A stretch of DNA of 64,000 nucleotides from Persicobacter psychrovividus. Lineage in GTDB: Bacteria > Bacteroidota > Bacteroidia > Cytophagales > Cyclobacteriaceae. The stretch covers positions 62,001 to 126,000 of the forward strand of contig NZ_AP025292.1 in assembly GCF_036492425.1 (NCBI RefSeq), in the 5' to 3' direction. A model generated the notes under the pieces. That model saw only the letters and a program-made list of their open reading frames with translations, was not told the DNA's origin and made no database searches. Made by a program: the position numbers and the translations under genes. Below, piece after piece: positions 17,623 through 27,005 of this stretch (its first letter is position 1; every line of letters starts with the position of its first letter).

Positions 17623-18282
17623 ATGATAGCATACAAATTGTTTTTAACCACCGTGTTTTTGGGTTTTTTCTCGATGATGAACCCCTTTGCATTGATCCCT
17701 GTTTATGCAAGCTTGGTGGAGCGATTCGACGGACATACCCGACGTAAAATCGCCAATAAAGCCTGCATTGTCAGCTTCTTTTTGCTGGCACTTTTCGTGC
17801 TGCTCGGAAATGTGATTTTTCAGATGTTCGGGATTACCCTGAATGCTTTTCGTTTAGTGGGCGGCGCCATCATGATTTCCGCTGGCGTAGAGTTGCTTCG
17901 GGGGAAAATGAGTAAGGAAAATCGCCCTAAAGGGGATGTGGAGCGCGAGGACATGTCGTCAGAGGATATTGCCATTTCGCCTCTTGCGGTCCCGATTTTG
18001 GCGGGGCCAGGTACGCTGGCAGTCGGTATGAACTTCTCAGGAATGTATCCTGGCTGGTGGTATTCTTTTGCCATTGTGGGCATTGGCGCAGTTACACTGA
18101 GTATCGTTTACTTTTCTTTTATTTACTGTGAACTGATCACTAAATTTCTCGGTCGCGACCTGATGGACGTTATCGCAAGAATCATCGGTTTAATTATTGC
18201 CGTTATGGGAGTGCAAATGATCCTGTTCGGAATTCAGTCTGTATTGGAAGGCTGGGGGCTGATTCACGGGCTGTCAGTATAA
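17623..18282 (+). CDS. MarC-family integral membrane protein
   Basis: 219 residues and six predicted membrane helices. The first helix ends in the family signature FFSMMNPFALIPVY; a later stretch, SPLAVPILAGPGTLAVGM, is the second conserved MarC motif, with a charged cytosolic loop (residues ~95-118) between them. MarC/UPF0056 proteins were once thought to be drug transporters; their substrate is unsettled. Single gene, ending before a strong terminator. Confidence 0.92.
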   Translation: MIAYKLFLTTVFLGFFSMMNPFALIPVYASLVERFDGHTRRKIANKACIVSFFLLALFVLLGNVIFQMFGITLNAFRLVGGAIMISAGVELLRGKMSKENRPKGDVEREDMSSEDIAISPLAVPILAGPGTLAVGMNFSGMYPGWWYSFAIVGIGAVTLSIVYFSFIYCELITKFLGRDLMDVIARIIGLIIAVMGVQMILFGIQSVLEGWGLIHGLSV

Positions 18283-18591
18283 AAATATTCAATAACATGA
18301 AAAATATCATCTTTTGAGGTGATGGAGGGTTTTTTTAAAATATTTTTAATTTGACTTCAGTATAGCAAGATTATTTATAATTTATGCGATCAGAAAGGGC
18401 TTTTGCCCTTTTTTTTTAGGGCAAAAAATAGACTGCATCAAGGTGTAAATCAACTGCCTAAGAGGATATTTATAAAAAATTATTTATTTTTGATAAAATA
18501 CCTCAAAGGACGTAAATGAACCATATTTTTTAGACTGAAGTCCGTTTGAGATTAAAATTAAATTATACCATTCAACATTAATCTGATAGAC
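18283..18591. other. intergenic region with two hairpins
   Basis: Contains a weak hairpin ATCATC/GGTGAT followed by a T tract near 18305-18337, then the strong terminator at 18392-18418. The remaining AT-rich DNA should hold the promoter of the first mini membrane gene. Confidence 0.5.
18392..18418 (+). terminator. intrinsic terminator
   Basis: AAAGGGC / GCCCTTT with a 3-4 nt loop and a long T tract. Confidence 0.8.
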
Positions 18592-18765
18592 ATGAGCAAT
18601 TCGAAACAATTCAGCTTCATTGGAAAAGCATTTTACCCACTAATGATGATCTTCGCAGTTATCATTTTGGCTCTTTCGATCGGTGTTTATCATCACGTAC
18701 AAGATGATACCACTACTGCAAGTATTGAGACTACAGAAACAACAACGGCACAAGCGGTTGATTAA
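18592..18765 (+). CDS. 57-aa single-helix membrane protein
   Basis: Not recognised. MSNSKQFSFIGKAF is followed by one membrane helix (about residues 15-33, PLMMIFAVIILALSIGVY) and a Thr/acid-rich tail. A terminator follows within 20 nt. It is the first of three consecutive mini membrane proteins, each with its own terminator. Coding is supported by the clean ATG-stop frame, the helix-plus-charged-flank design and the adjacent terminator. No known family. Confidence 0.65.
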   Translation: MSNSKQFSFIGKAFYPLMMIFAVIILALSIGVYHHVQDDTTTASIETTETTTAQAVD

Positions 18766-18783
18766 GAGAAAATATATTTGATG

Positions 18784-18811
18784 AAAAGCATCCTTCGGGG
18801 TGCTTTTTTTT
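18784..18811 (+). terminator. intrinsic terminator of the 57-aa gene
   Basis: AAGCATCC / GGGTGCTT around a TTCG tetraloop, then T8. Confidence 0.85.
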
Positions 18812-18862
18812 GGACAAAAATCGCTTGAGCTTGTTATAGTAAAGTAAACAAAGAAAAACTTT

Positions 18863-18967
18863 ATGAAAGATAAAGCGAAAGCAAGTAAGAAAATCATCAC
18901 CGTTCTTACCTATGTAATGCTCGGCGTGATTATTATTGGCGCAGTGCTGTTCGGTGTGCTGCAATAA
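18863..18967 (+). CDS. 34-aa single-helix membrane protein
   Basis: Not recognised. A Lys-rich cytosolic start (MKDKAKASKKI) is followed by one membrane helix (ITVLTYVMLGVIIIGAVLF) and three more residues. The frame is bracketed by terminators. It shares layout with the next gene: a basic N terminus, then TYVML, a hydrophobic run and GAVLFG versus CAVLYG. The two are probably paralogs. Confidence 0.65.
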   Translation: MKDKAKASKKIITVLTYVMLGVIIIGAVLFGVLQ

Positions 18968-18972
18968 ATCAG

Positions 18973-19009
18973 GAAGCATCTGCCCTAATCGGTCAGGTGC
19001 TTTTTTGTT
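18973..19009 (+). terminator. intrinsic terminator of the 34-aa gene
   Basis: AAGCATCTG / CAGGTGCTT with a short loop, followed by T6. Confidence 0.8.
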
Positions 19010-19200
19010 TTCCAATAACACAAATGTTAAAAATCCTATTAATTTTCAATAATGCTGTCAGTGTGGCTTTACTTTTGCAATGAAACCATTGAACATTACA
19101 TGATTATCGCATGTAAATGGCTTCAAAACTTAACTTTAAGGAATAGGCAGGGCGATGACTCCTAAAATATGCACTGCCTTCCTTTTTAACACTGATGACA

Positions 19201-19308
19201 ATGGGTAAGGACAAGAAAAAAACGGGCGTTAAGATTTCAATGAACTTCACTTATGTGATGTTATTCGTGATCGTACTTTGCGCAGTGCTTTACGGCTGTA
19301 ATGTGTAA
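19201..19308 (+). CDS. 35-aa single-helix membrane protein
   Basis: Not recognised. MGKDKKKTGVKIS is followed by one helix (TYVMLFVIVLCAVLYG) and ends CNV. An ATG at 19195 would add two residues. Similar to the preceding 34-aa protein: a Lys-rich head, TYVML, and AVL(F/Y)G near the end. A strong terminator follows 20 nt after the stop. Proteins of this type may be regulators of membrane complexes or stress peptides; nothing in the context decides. Confidence 0.65.
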   Translation: MGKDKKKTGVKISMNFTYVMLFVIVLCAVLYGCNV

Positions 19309-19328
19309 TGCACAAAGCAAGAAAACGC

Positions 19329-19368
19329 AAAAAAAGGCGCTTGATACGATATCAAGCGCCTTTTTTAT
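19329..19368 (+). terminator. intrinsic terminator of the 35-aa gene
   Basis: AAAAGGCGCTTGATA / TATCAAGCGCCTTTT, a near-perfect long stem, then T-rich DNA. Confidence 0.88.
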
Positions 19369-19436
19369 TGCCTATGCACCGAGCCTGTTTTGGTTCAAAC
19401 GTCTCGATTGGATCAAAATTTTATTCGTTTGAATTG

Positions 19437-19467
19437 CTTTAGCCGAAGCGGGATGCTTGAACTAAAG
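19437..19467. repeat. imperfect palindrome downstream of mutS
   Basis: CTTTAG..AAGC / GCTT..CTAAAG. It resembles the longer palindrome at 26377-26420 (TTAG..CAAGCG..CGCTTG..CTAA), so it may be a degenerate member of that family. Confidence 0.4.
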
Positions 19468-19517
19468 ATTTTTTTAAGCTACAGCGAGAGTCCTCTTTCG
19501 TGATGCAACAACCTTAT

Positions 19518-22127
19518 TTATTTCTTCACCGCCAACTTATCCTTCAACTCATTCAGCTTTAGCAGTGCCTCAACAGGCGTCATGGCATTGACATCCAACT
19601 TGCGGAGCATGCGCTCCACTTCTGCCAATTGCGGATCCACGGCATCAAACAAATTCATCTGGAAGTTATTTTTCGGCATCGCCTCAATGCGCTCTTTGGC
19701 GCGTTCCTTCGTGCGGCTGTCCTCCAAATGCGCCAATACTTCATTGGCTCGGGTAACGATCGGCTTGGGCATTCCCGCCAATTGCGCCACATGAATACCA
19801 AAACTATGCGCGCTTCCTCCCGCTTGCAGCTTACGCAGGAAGATCACTTTTCCGTCAATTTCCTTCACCGATACATTGTAATTTTTGATGCCTTTGAAAT
19901 CTTCCGCCAATTGGTTCAGCTCATGATAGTGCGTCGCAAAAAGCGTTTTGGCTTTGGCTTTTCGGTGATTGTGCAAATATTCAACAATCGACCAAGCGAT
20001 CGAAACCCCGTCATAAGTCGAAGTTCCACGACCAATTTCATCCATCAAAATCAAACTGCGCTCCGACAGGTTGTTCATGATCGAAGCCGTTTCGGTCATC
20101 TCCACCATAAAAGTAGATTCCCCTTTCGAAAGGTTATCCGAAGCTCCCACACGGGTAAATACCTTGTCGATCCAACCGATTTTGGCTTCAGAGGCAGGAA
20201 CGAATGCTCCCATCTGTGCCATCAAAACGATCAGTGCCGTCTGGCGCAACAAAGCCGACTTACCCGCCATGTTTGGTCCTGTGATGATGATGATTTGCTG
20301 ATCGTCATTGTTGAGCAAAATATCATTCGGAATGTAAGGTTCGCCAACAGGCAATTGCTTTTCGATCACGGGATGGCGACCGCCCTTGATATCCAACGTA
20401 ACCTCTTCGGTCATTTGTGGCTTGACATATTCATTCGTCAGCGCACTTTCAGCAAAAGAACTCAGACAGTCGATGCTCGCCACCGCAAAAGCATCCTGCT
20501 GAATCGGCCCGATGTATTCTGCGGTAAATTGTATGAGTTCGCGGAAAATAGCCTGCTCAATAACCGACAGCTTTTCCTCGGCACCCAAAATCTTCTCTTC
20601 ATAAACCTTCAGCTCCTCGGTGATGTATCGCTCGGCATTCACCAACGTTTGCTTGCGAATCCACTCCTGAGGCACCTTGTCCTGATGTGCTTTTGAGACT
20701 TCAAGATAGTAACCAAATACCTTGTTGTAAGAGATTTTCAGCGATGGAATACCTGTGCGCTCCTTCTCTCTTTCCTTGATTTGATCCAAATAGTCTTTTC
20801 CTGAAAAAGCAATTGCACGCAATTCATCCAATTCCGCATTGACACCATCGTTGATGATGTTCCCCTGATGAACAAGCATTGGCGCATCCTCCTTCAGGAC
20901 CTCTTGCAGGCGCTCGTGCAGTTTGGTGCATGGGTTAATGCGGTCTGCCAAAGCCTGAAGCTCTGCATAAGGAGAATCCAATAATTGCTCACGGATTGGC
21001 CCTAAAGCTTGCAGGGCCTTTTTCAGTTGAGTCAGCTCTCGCGGATTAATACGCCCCGCCCCTACTTTGGAGATCAGGCGCTCAATATCATAAATGTTTT
21101 TCAGTTGGTCGCGGATGATTAGCTGAAGCTCTTCATCCTCACAAAGGGCTTCCACACAGGCGTGTCGATGCTGAATGGCGTTCAGGTCTTTCAGCGGCAG
21201 TACCAACCATTTCTTCATCAAACGACCACCCATTGGGGTCAAAGTATGATCCAAAATCTGAATCAACGGCACACCGCCTTCTTGTTGCGGTGCAAGCAAT
21301 TCAAGGTTACGGATGGTGAATTTATCCAGCCAAACATACCGATCCTCTTCAATGCGGGAAATGCTGTTGATGTGCGCAATTTCCTTATGAACAGTATCTT
21401 CCAAATAATATAAAATCGCTCCTGCCGAGATAATCCCTTCTTGTAATCGTTCAATACCAAAACCTTTCAGGGAATCCGTTTTAAACTGCTGAATCAGTTT
21501 TTCATAGCCATATTCATAGCTGAAAATCCATTCTTCCAAAGTGAAGGTATTGTACTGATCATCAAAAGATTGCTGATATTGCTCTCGCTGTGAACGGCAA
21601 TAAAGAATTTCTGACGGACGAAAACTCTGGATCAAATTCTCGATATAAGTCAATTCACCCGTTGCCACAGAAAATTCTCCAGTCGATAAATCCAAAAAGG
21701 AAACACCATGTCCATTTTTGCCAAAATAAACCGACCCCAAATAGTTGTTCACCTTCTGATCCAACACCTGATCGTTGAACGAAAGCCCTGGCGTTACCAA
21801 TTCGGTTACCCCTCTTTTGACAATCCCCTTGACTGATTTAGGATCTTCCAACTGATCGCAAATCGCCACCCGATGACCCGCACGTACCAATCGGGGCAAA
21901 TAAGCATCCAAAGCGTGATGGGGAAAGCCTGCCAACTCGATATGGGAAGCGGAACCATTGGCTCTTTTGGTCAAAACAATGTCCAAAACCTTACTTGCGA
22001 TAATTGCATCCTCGCAGAAAGTTTCATAAAAGTCCCCGACCCTGAACAGCAACAACGCCCCTGGATATTGCGCCTTGATGGCGTTGTATTGCTTCATTAA
22101 TGGTGTTTCTTTGCTCCCTTTTGCCAT
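19518..22127 (-). CDS. mutS: DNA mismatch repair protein MutS
   Basis: Recognises mismatches and small loops and starts repair with MutL. 869 residues, normal for MutS1. The N-terminal mismatch-binding motif FRVGDFYETF (Phe and Glu of the F-x-E wedge) is at residues 28-37. The ATPase has Walker A TGPNMAGKS near residue 615, a Walker B region with LMDEIGRGTS, and the conserved ATHYHEL. The C-terminal helix-turn-helix dimer region is present. Stand-alone gene; mutL is not in the window. Confidence 0.98.
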   Translation of the reverse strand: MAKGSKETPLMKQYNAIKAQYPGALLLFRVGDFYETFCEDAIIASKVLDIVLTKRANGSASHIELAGFPHHALDAYLPRLVRAGHRVAICDQLEDPKSVKGIVKRGVTELVTPGLSFNDQVLDQKVNNYLGSVYFGKNGHGVSFLDLSTGEFSVATGELTYIENLIQSFRPSEILYCRSQREQYQQSFDDQYNTFTLEEWIFSYEYGYEKLIQQFKTDSLKGFGIERLQEGIISAGAILYYLEDTVHKEIAHINSISRIEEDRYVWLDKFTIRNLELLAPQQEGGVPLIQILDHTLTPMGGRLMKKWLVLPLKDLNAIQHRHACVEALCEDEELQLIIRDQLKNIYDIERLISKVGAGRINPRELTQLKKALQALGPIREQLLDSPYAELQALADRINPCTKLHERLQEVLKEDAPMLVHQGNIINDGVNAELDELRAIAFSGKDYLDQIKEREKERTGIPSLKISYNKVFGYYLEVSKAHQDKVPQEWIRKQTLVNAERYITEELKVYEEKILGAEEKLSVIEQAIFRELIQFTAEYIGPIQQDAFAVASIDCLSSFAESALTNEYVKPQMTEEVTLDIKGGRHPVIEKQLPVGEPYIPNDILLNNDDQQIIIITGPNMAGKSALLRQTALIVLMAQMGAFVPASEAKIGWIDKVFTRVGASDNLSKGESTFMVEMTETASIMNNLSERSLILMDEIGRGTSTYDGVSIAWSIVEYLHNHRKAKAKTLFATHYHELNQLAEDFKGIKNYNVSVKEIDGKVIFLRKLQAGGSAHSFGIHVAQLAGMPKPIVTRANEVLAHLEDSRTKERAKERIEAMPKNNFQMNLFDAVDPQLAEVERMLRKLDVNAMTPVEALLKLNELKDKLAVKK

Positions 22128-22360
22128 TGAGTGGTAAATTTTTGATCTATGAGATTAACCTAAAACAGGTGATATATTACTTGAAATGAAATGCAAAGGT
22201 AATCATTTTTCATTTTATTTAAGGGTATGCTTGTCGGCAAAATCGGGAGAGTGAAAGCGGTATGGGTGTAAGGGCTGTGAAAAGCACAAATACTTTGATA
22301 ATTTTGCATCAACGGAAAAAACACTGCTATTTTTGTTGAACATTAATTGAATCGGACGGT

Positions 22361-23233
22361 ATGCTCAAGAAACTACTCCTACCTATCGCCTATCCATGGG
22401 CACATCAATGGGTCGCAAAAATGGCCTGGGGTACCGCTGTGTTCATCGCCTTGTTTTTATTCTTGTTCGCACCATTTGGCCTGGCGAGTTTTACGGTTCC
22501 TTATCAAAGAGCATTGATCACCGCTGGTTTTGGGCTGATCACCGGCTTGGTTTTGCACCTGACGTCCCGTGCTTTGTTTCCTTATATTAAAGCCCGAAAT
22601 AGCTGGAAATTGTGGGAGGAGATTGTCGCTCACTTGTTCCAAATTGGTGTCATTGCCATATTCAACAGTTGCTATGCCATGGCGCTGGATATGTTCCCAA
22701 CTTCGTTCAATACTGTATTTTCATTTTTGTATTATACCATGCTCGTCGGTACCTTTCCAACGGTTTTTTTTACACTCCTCAAGAGTGGGGAAATCGGGCG
22801 GTCTTCGGAATTGATCTCATTAGATGATTCGAAAGCGGAAAGTAATAAAAGTGCTATTTCATCTGCTTCTGATCGATTGGTGCTTGCAGGGCAAAATCAG
22901 TTTGAACAGGTTGATATATCCACGGATCAACTGCTGTACATGCAAACGACGGATAATTATGTAACGCTTTATTGGGAGGATAATGGGACGGAGAAAAGTA
23001 TGATTTTGAGGGGGAGCCTGACCTATTTCGAGTCGCAGATCAACTGTTCATTTATTGCCCGAGCCCATCGTTCTTATATCGTCAATTTTAATAAGGTTAC
23101 CTCTTGGGATGGAAATGCGGGGGGTGGAAAACTAAAGCTTCAGGGGGTGGAAGATTCTATCCCTGTCTCCCGAAATTATGCTTCCAAATGGAATGTGTGG
23201 CTGAAAGAGCGATTGTCAAACAGCCCAAAATAG
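22361..23233 (+). CDS. LytTR-family regulator with N-terminal membrane domain
   Basis: 290 residues. Four hydrophobic helices fill residues ~20-155 (for example AVFIALFLFLFAPFGLASF), then a short linker and a C-terminal LytTR DNA-binding domain from about 185 (LLYMQTTDNYVTLYW, FIARAHRSYIVNF, IPVSRNYASKW). In Bacteroidota such proteins replace the receiver domain with a membrane sensor. No kinase gene is adjacent. The next gene is a TonB-dependent receptor on the same strand, a plausible target. Confidence 0.88.
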   Translation: MLKKLLLPIAYPWAHQWVAKMAWGTAVFIALFLFLFAPFGLASFTVPYQRALITAGFGLITGLVLHLTSRALFPYIKARNSWKLWEEIVAHLFQIGVIAIFNSCYAMALDMFPTSFNTVFSFLYYTMLVGTFPTVFFTLLKSGEIGRSSELISLDDSKAESNKSAISSASDRLVLAGQNQFEQVDISTDQLLYMQTTDNYVTLYWEDNGTEKSMILRGSLTYFESQINCSFIARAHRSYIVNFNKVTSWDGNAGGGKLKLQGVEDSIPVSRNYASKWNVWLKERLSNSPK

Positions 23234-23592
23234 TGCTTTTAAGCCCATAATAGCGCTAATTACCCCAAACTAAACCCTATTTTTCTAATGACGGCGACCG
23301 TCTGTCAGGATCTTCAGAAATTGTGGTTGATGAGATGATAAATCTCTCAGAAAATGCCGTGTGCTCCATTTCCTTTGGGAAGTTTATTCCCCTTGATCCA
23401 TAATTAATAGGCCTTCAAAGGGACTGAATAGCAAGATAGTGCGTAAGGTAGAGAAGGCGTACCACTTACAGGTTATCGGTTATTTTTGACATGGAGCAGC
23501 TATGCTCATGGTTAGCCACGGTTTGGCATTTATTGCTGAGAAAATTATCGAATGCTCATCATCAATTTCGACCAAAAAACAAATGATCTGTC
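23234..23592. other. 359-bp gap before the TonB receptor gene
   Basis: No ORF of note and no strong terminator. Presumably holds the receptor promoter and possible LytTR binding sites, which I could not pick out with confidence. Confidence 0.4.
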
Positions 23593-26010
23593 ATGGAAAA
23601 GTACCACATTGAATATTGTAGAAATAGTTGGCTTTTGAGCCTGTTTTTTATTCTTCTGCTGTCCTGTTTTTCGGGGCGAGCCTTGGCACAGGAAGGTCAA
23701 ACGGTACAGGGACAAATCGTAGATAGCGACTCTGGTTATCCGATCATTGGGGCTAATATTATTTTGGCGGATCATGAACCGCTATTGGGAACGACCACCG
23801 ATGCTGATGGGCGTTTTCAGTTGAAAAATGTACCGCTCGGCAGGCAGTCGCTCAAGGTTTCGGCGATGGGCTACGCACCACAGTTTTTGCGTTCGATTTT
23901 GGTGGTGGGTGGAAGAAGCACCCAACTGAATATTGAATTGACCGAACAGGCGACACAGTTGGAGGAGCTGGTCATTCAGGGACAAAAAACGGATGCCCGA
24001 CCGAATAACGAAATGGCGCTGGTATCGGGTCGTGGATTTGATACTGAACTGACGGAGCGTTTTGCGGGTAGCCGAAATGATCCTGCCCGTATGGCGACGA
24101 ATTTTGCAGGGGTGTCGGGTGCTAATGACGGTCGAAATGATATCATCATCCGAGGGAACTCGCCGATGGGTGTGCTTTGGCGACTGGAGGATATTGACAT
24201 CCCGAGTCCAAATCATTTTGCTTCTTTTGGTTCAACGGGTGGACCTGTCGGGATGTTAAATACCAATGCCTTGGGACGCAGTGATTTCATGACGTCGGCT
24301 TTTCCTGCATCTTATGGGAATGCGCTTTCGGGGGCTTTTGATTTGACGATGCGCAACGGAAAAGTTGGGCGACCGATGTTTACGGGACAAATCGGGTTCA
24401 ACGGGATTGAATTGGGTGCTGAAGGTTCTTTTTCGAAAAATAGCAATGCAACCTATCTGATCAATTATCGCTACTCGACTCTTGATCTTTTCAAAAAAAT
24501 AGGCTTGAATTTCGGTACAGGATCAGCTGTCCCTCAATATCAGGATTTATCCATGAAGCTTAATTTTCCGCTAAAAAATGCAGGCAAGCTGTCGGTTTTT
24601 GCTTTGGGTGGAAAAAGCTCGATTGATATTCTGGGCAGTGATTTGGATCTGGAAAGCGATGATACGGATTTGTACGGAAATGAGAATGTAGATATTTACA
24701 ATACAAGTCAGACTTTGGTAACAGGGCTATCACATACCTACTTTTTTGATGCGCAAACTTACGGAAAACTGACTCTTGCCTATACGCATCAGCAAAATGG
24801 GGTGCAGGTGGATACCTTGACTTGGCAACAAAATGTACCTTCTGCTCGACAGGAGATCTTTTCACATAATCGGGAAGATCGTTTGGTGGCGCATTATTTC
24901 ATCAATCGAAAATGGAACAGCAAGCACACGACCCGATCGGGTGTGATGCTGACCAATTTTATCAATGATTTTGCGGACAGCACTTATATCAATTATGCGG
25001 ATACATGGCATACTTACCGTTCGGGTGATGGCAATACGCAGTTGGTGCAGGCTTATACCGATTGGCTGTATCGCTTTGCTCCGAAATGGCAACTGAAGTC
25101 GGGAGTGTATGGAAGTTATTATTTTCTAAACGATCAGTTTGCGATTGAGCCACGGATTAATTTGAGCTATCAGTGGACGGATCGGTTGTCGGTAAATGCT
25201 GGTTTTGGGATGCACAGTCAGACACAGCCGATTCCTGTTTTGTATGCGAAACCCGAGTTTGATGGTACGGACACGAGCCTGCAAGATAACCTGAATTTGG
25301 GCATGAGCCGATCGATTCACTATGTGTTGGGCATGAATTATCAGTTGGCGGAATATTGGTCGATCAAGTCCGAAATTTACTATCAAGACTTGTATGATAT
25401 TCCCGTAGCGGCACAGCCGTCGGGCTTCAGTATGCTCAATGCAGGCGATGACTTTGCTCTGCCTTATAAATTCGGTTTAGTCAATGAAGGGGTCGGTCGA
25501 AATTACGGAATGGAACTGACGGTCGAACGGCAATTCGCCGATCAGTTTTATGCTTTGCTCACGGGTAGTGTCTTTGGATCAAAATATCAGGGTTCCGATG
25601 GCATTTGGCGAAATACGGCTTTCAACAGCGAAGTGGTAACGAATGCTTTGGTGGGAAAAGAATGGGCCTTGGGCTCAAATCTGACATTGACTGCCGACAC
25701 GAAAGTGGTGGTGGCTGGCGGTCGATATTTTACGCCGATTGATTTGGAAGAAAGCCGAAAGGAAGGCAGGGAAGTGCGTCGGGAGGATGATCCTTACAGC
25801 GAAAAAATGGATCCTTATTTCCGTTGGGATTTCAAGATTGGCCTGCGCCTGAACCAAAAGAAATTGACCCACGAATGGGTGATTGATATTCAAAATCTGA
25901 CCAACCGACAGAATGGATACAGCATTAATTATAATAGCCGAACCGAGCAAATCACGCAGGTCAGTCAGCTGGGATTGTTTGTGGTACCGCAGTATCGGAT
26001 TTATTTTTAG
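23593..26010 (+). CDS. TonB-dependent receptor with CarboxypepD_reg-like domain
   Basis: Outer-membrane importer of 805 residues. Signal peptide ~1-32 (LLSLFFILLLSCFSGRALAQ). A carboxypeptidase-regulatory-like beta-sandwich follows at ~37-120 (VQGQIVDSDSGYPIIGANI, TDADGRFQLKNVPLG), then a plug domain (~125-240, with IIIRGNSPMGVLWRLEDID) and a beta-barrel ending in an aromatic residue (PQYRIYF), as barrels do. No SusD-like partner is adjacent, so a peptide, metal-complex or small-molecule substrate is more likely than a polysaccharide. The upstream LytTR regulator may control it. Confidence 0.92.
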   Translation: MEKYHIEYCRNSWLLSLFFILLLSCFSGRALAQEGQTVQGQIVDSDSGYPIIGANIILADHEPLLGTTTDADGRFQLKNVPLGRQSLKVSAMGYAPQFLRSILVVGGRSTQLNIELTEQATQLEELVIQGQKTDARPNNEMALVSGRGFDTELTERFAGSRNDPARMATNFAGVSGANDGRNDIIIRGNSPMGVLWRLEDIDIPSPNHFASFGSTGGPVGMLNTNALGRSDFMTSAFPASYGNALSGAFDLTMRNGKVGRPMFTGQIGFNGIELGAEGSFSKNSNATYLINYRYSTLDLFKKIGLNFGTGSAVPQYQDLSMKLNFPLKNAGKLSVFALGGKSSIDILGSDLDLESDDTDLYGNENVDIYNTSQTLVTGLSHTYFFDAQTYGKLTLAYTHQQNGVQVDTLTWQQNVPSARQEIFSHNREDRLVAHYFINRKWNSKHTTRSGVMLTNFINDFADSTYINYADTWHTYRSGDGNTQLVQAYTDWLYRFAPKWQLKSGVYGSYYFLNDQFAIEPRINLSYQWTDRLSVNAGFGMHSQTQPIPVLYAKPEFDGTDTSLQDNLNLGMSRSIHYVLGMNYQLAEYWSIKSEIYYQDLYDIPVAAQPSGFSMLNAGDDFALPYKFGLVNEGVGRNYGMELTVERQFADQFYALLTGSVFGSKYQGSDGIWRNTAFNSEVVTNALVGKEWALGSNLTLTADTKVVVAGGRYFTPIDLEESRKEGREVRREDDPYSEKMDPYFRWDFKIGLRLNQKKLTHEWVIDIQNLTNRQNGYSINYNSRTEQITQVSQLGLFVVPQYRIYF

Positions 26011-26056
26011 TAGGGTCCGGGCTTTATGGCTGACCTAAACGTTTTATGATTTTTTC

Positions 26057-26127
26057 TATCGCGAGACTCTGTCTTGTGATAGAAAATTGGGGAGGTTAGG
26101 CTATCACGAGAGGGACTCTCGCGATGG
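26057..26127. repeat. interspersed palindromic repeat, CTATCGCGAGA type (two half copies)
   Basis: CTATCGCGAGACTCTG with a facing CTTGTGATAG, then CTATCACGAGAGGGAC with CTCGCGATGG. A related copy sits at 53556-53582. Confidence 0.65.
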
Positions 26128-26228
26128 ATATAGGAGTGTTTTTAAACCATGATTAATTTTTAAAGATTATTTTGACCACGATTTTTTAAGCTTGTTTCTG
26201 CTATCGGAGGCTGTTACACCAATCCATT

Positions 26229-26336
26229 GAGATTATTTTATAAACTGTATGGATGCACCTGTGTGTTTATCCAAATCTATCAAATACAGGATTGGTTTGG
26301 GCAGACACATAGGTCAGCCCGTACAGCGACCAAATA
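26229..26336. repeat. interspersed repeat, GGATGCACC / GGGCAGACACATAGGTC type
   Basis: About 108 bp with a second copy at 48519-48626. Both contain GAGATTATTTT, CTGTATGGATGCACC, GGGCAGACACATAGGTC and GCGACCAAAT in the same order and spacing. The two inner blocks are imperfect inverted copies of each other. Confidence 0.8.
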
Positions 26337-26376
26337 TGCCTTTGGTTAAGTGTCTCGCCTGGGTCAAAGCATAGGT

Positions 26377-26420
26377 GAAATTAAGTTAGTCCAAGCGAGT
26401 CGCTTGAACTAACTTAATTC
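26377..26420. repeat. long near-perfect palindrome (about 20-bp arms)
   Basis: AATTAAGTTAGT..CAAGCGA / TCGCTTG..ACTAACTTAATT. Just upstream of the channel gene; without a T-run, so not a normal terminator. Confidence 0.7.
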
Positions 26421-26465
26421 GTATATTCAGCCCATCAAACAACATTTACCTAAAATCAAACATCA

Positions 26466-26960
26466 ATGAACAGCACAGAGATTGAAATTGGATTGAGCAT
26501 TTTGTTGTTGCTCATTTTCTTTATTGGCAAAAGATACATTTCCCGATTCATCAAACGCAGTGGAAATTCGCATGACTATATGCCTTTTCGCTCGGTCTAT
26601 GTGTCGAAGGTGATCACCTTCCTTTGGGCCGTATTATTGATCGTAGTTTTGGGAGTGATTTGGGAAGTTTCTTTTCAGGGGCTTTCGGTTTATATCGCCT
26701 CGATCTTTACGGTGGTTGGGGTAGGTTTCTTTGCCGCATGGTCAATTCTGAGTAACATAACTTCGGCGATGGTGTTGTTTTTTAACGCCCCTTTTAAGAT
26801 TGGCGATCGCATCAAGATCAAGGATGGGGACAATGGTGCCGAGGGCGAGGTGATTGATATTAATTTGTTCAATATCCGCATCCGTGATGTGGATGGGAAT
26901 GTAACGGCATACCCGAACAATTTGGCGATGCAGAAGGCGATTGTGAAATATAAATTATAA
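26466..26960 (+). CDS. mechanosensitive-channel (MscS) domain protein, short form
   Basis: 164 residues. One N-terminal helix (~8-22), a second at ~45-65 and a pore-like helix (~70-105, VYIASIFTVVGVGFFAAWSILSN region), followed by the MscS beta domain (FKIGDRIKIKDGDNGAEGEV, then YPNNLAMQKAI). It ends before the C-terminal vestibule of full-length MscS (about 286 residues), so it is a minimal version. It may form a small channel or be a reduced homolog; the start at 26466 looks natural (MNSTEIEIGLSILLLL). Confidence 0.85.
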   Translation: MNSTEIEIGLSILLLLIFFIGKRYISRFIKRSGNSHDYMPFRSVYVSKVITFLWAVLLIVVLGVIWEVSFQGLSVYIASIFTVVGVGFFAAWSILSNITSAMVLFFNAPFKIGDRIKIKDGDNGAEGEVIDINLFNIRIRDVDGNVTAYPNNLAMQKAIVKYKL

Positions 26961-26972
26961 TATGAACGGGTT

Positions 26973-27002
26973 GTAGGGACGTTGCATGCAACGTCCGTAC
27001 GG
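26973..27002. repeat. interspersed palindrome, GACGTTGCATGCAACGTC family (copy 1)
   Basis: GTAGGGACGTTGCATGCAAC core followed by GTCCGTAC. Same family as 31689-31730, 33390-33432 and 50139-50180. Confidence 0.85.
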
Positions 27003-27005
27003 TAA

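Larger units (their letters stand above)
26011..26465. other. repeat-rich intergenic region
   Basis: 455 bases without a gene, filled by three different palindromic or interspersed repeats listed separately (26057-26127, 26229-26336, 26377-26420). Confidence 0.7.

Noticed and set aside
19629-20696. 355-codon plus-strand ORF opposite mutS
   Set aside because: Antisense shadow; no protein-like domains, and mutS motifs are on the other strand.
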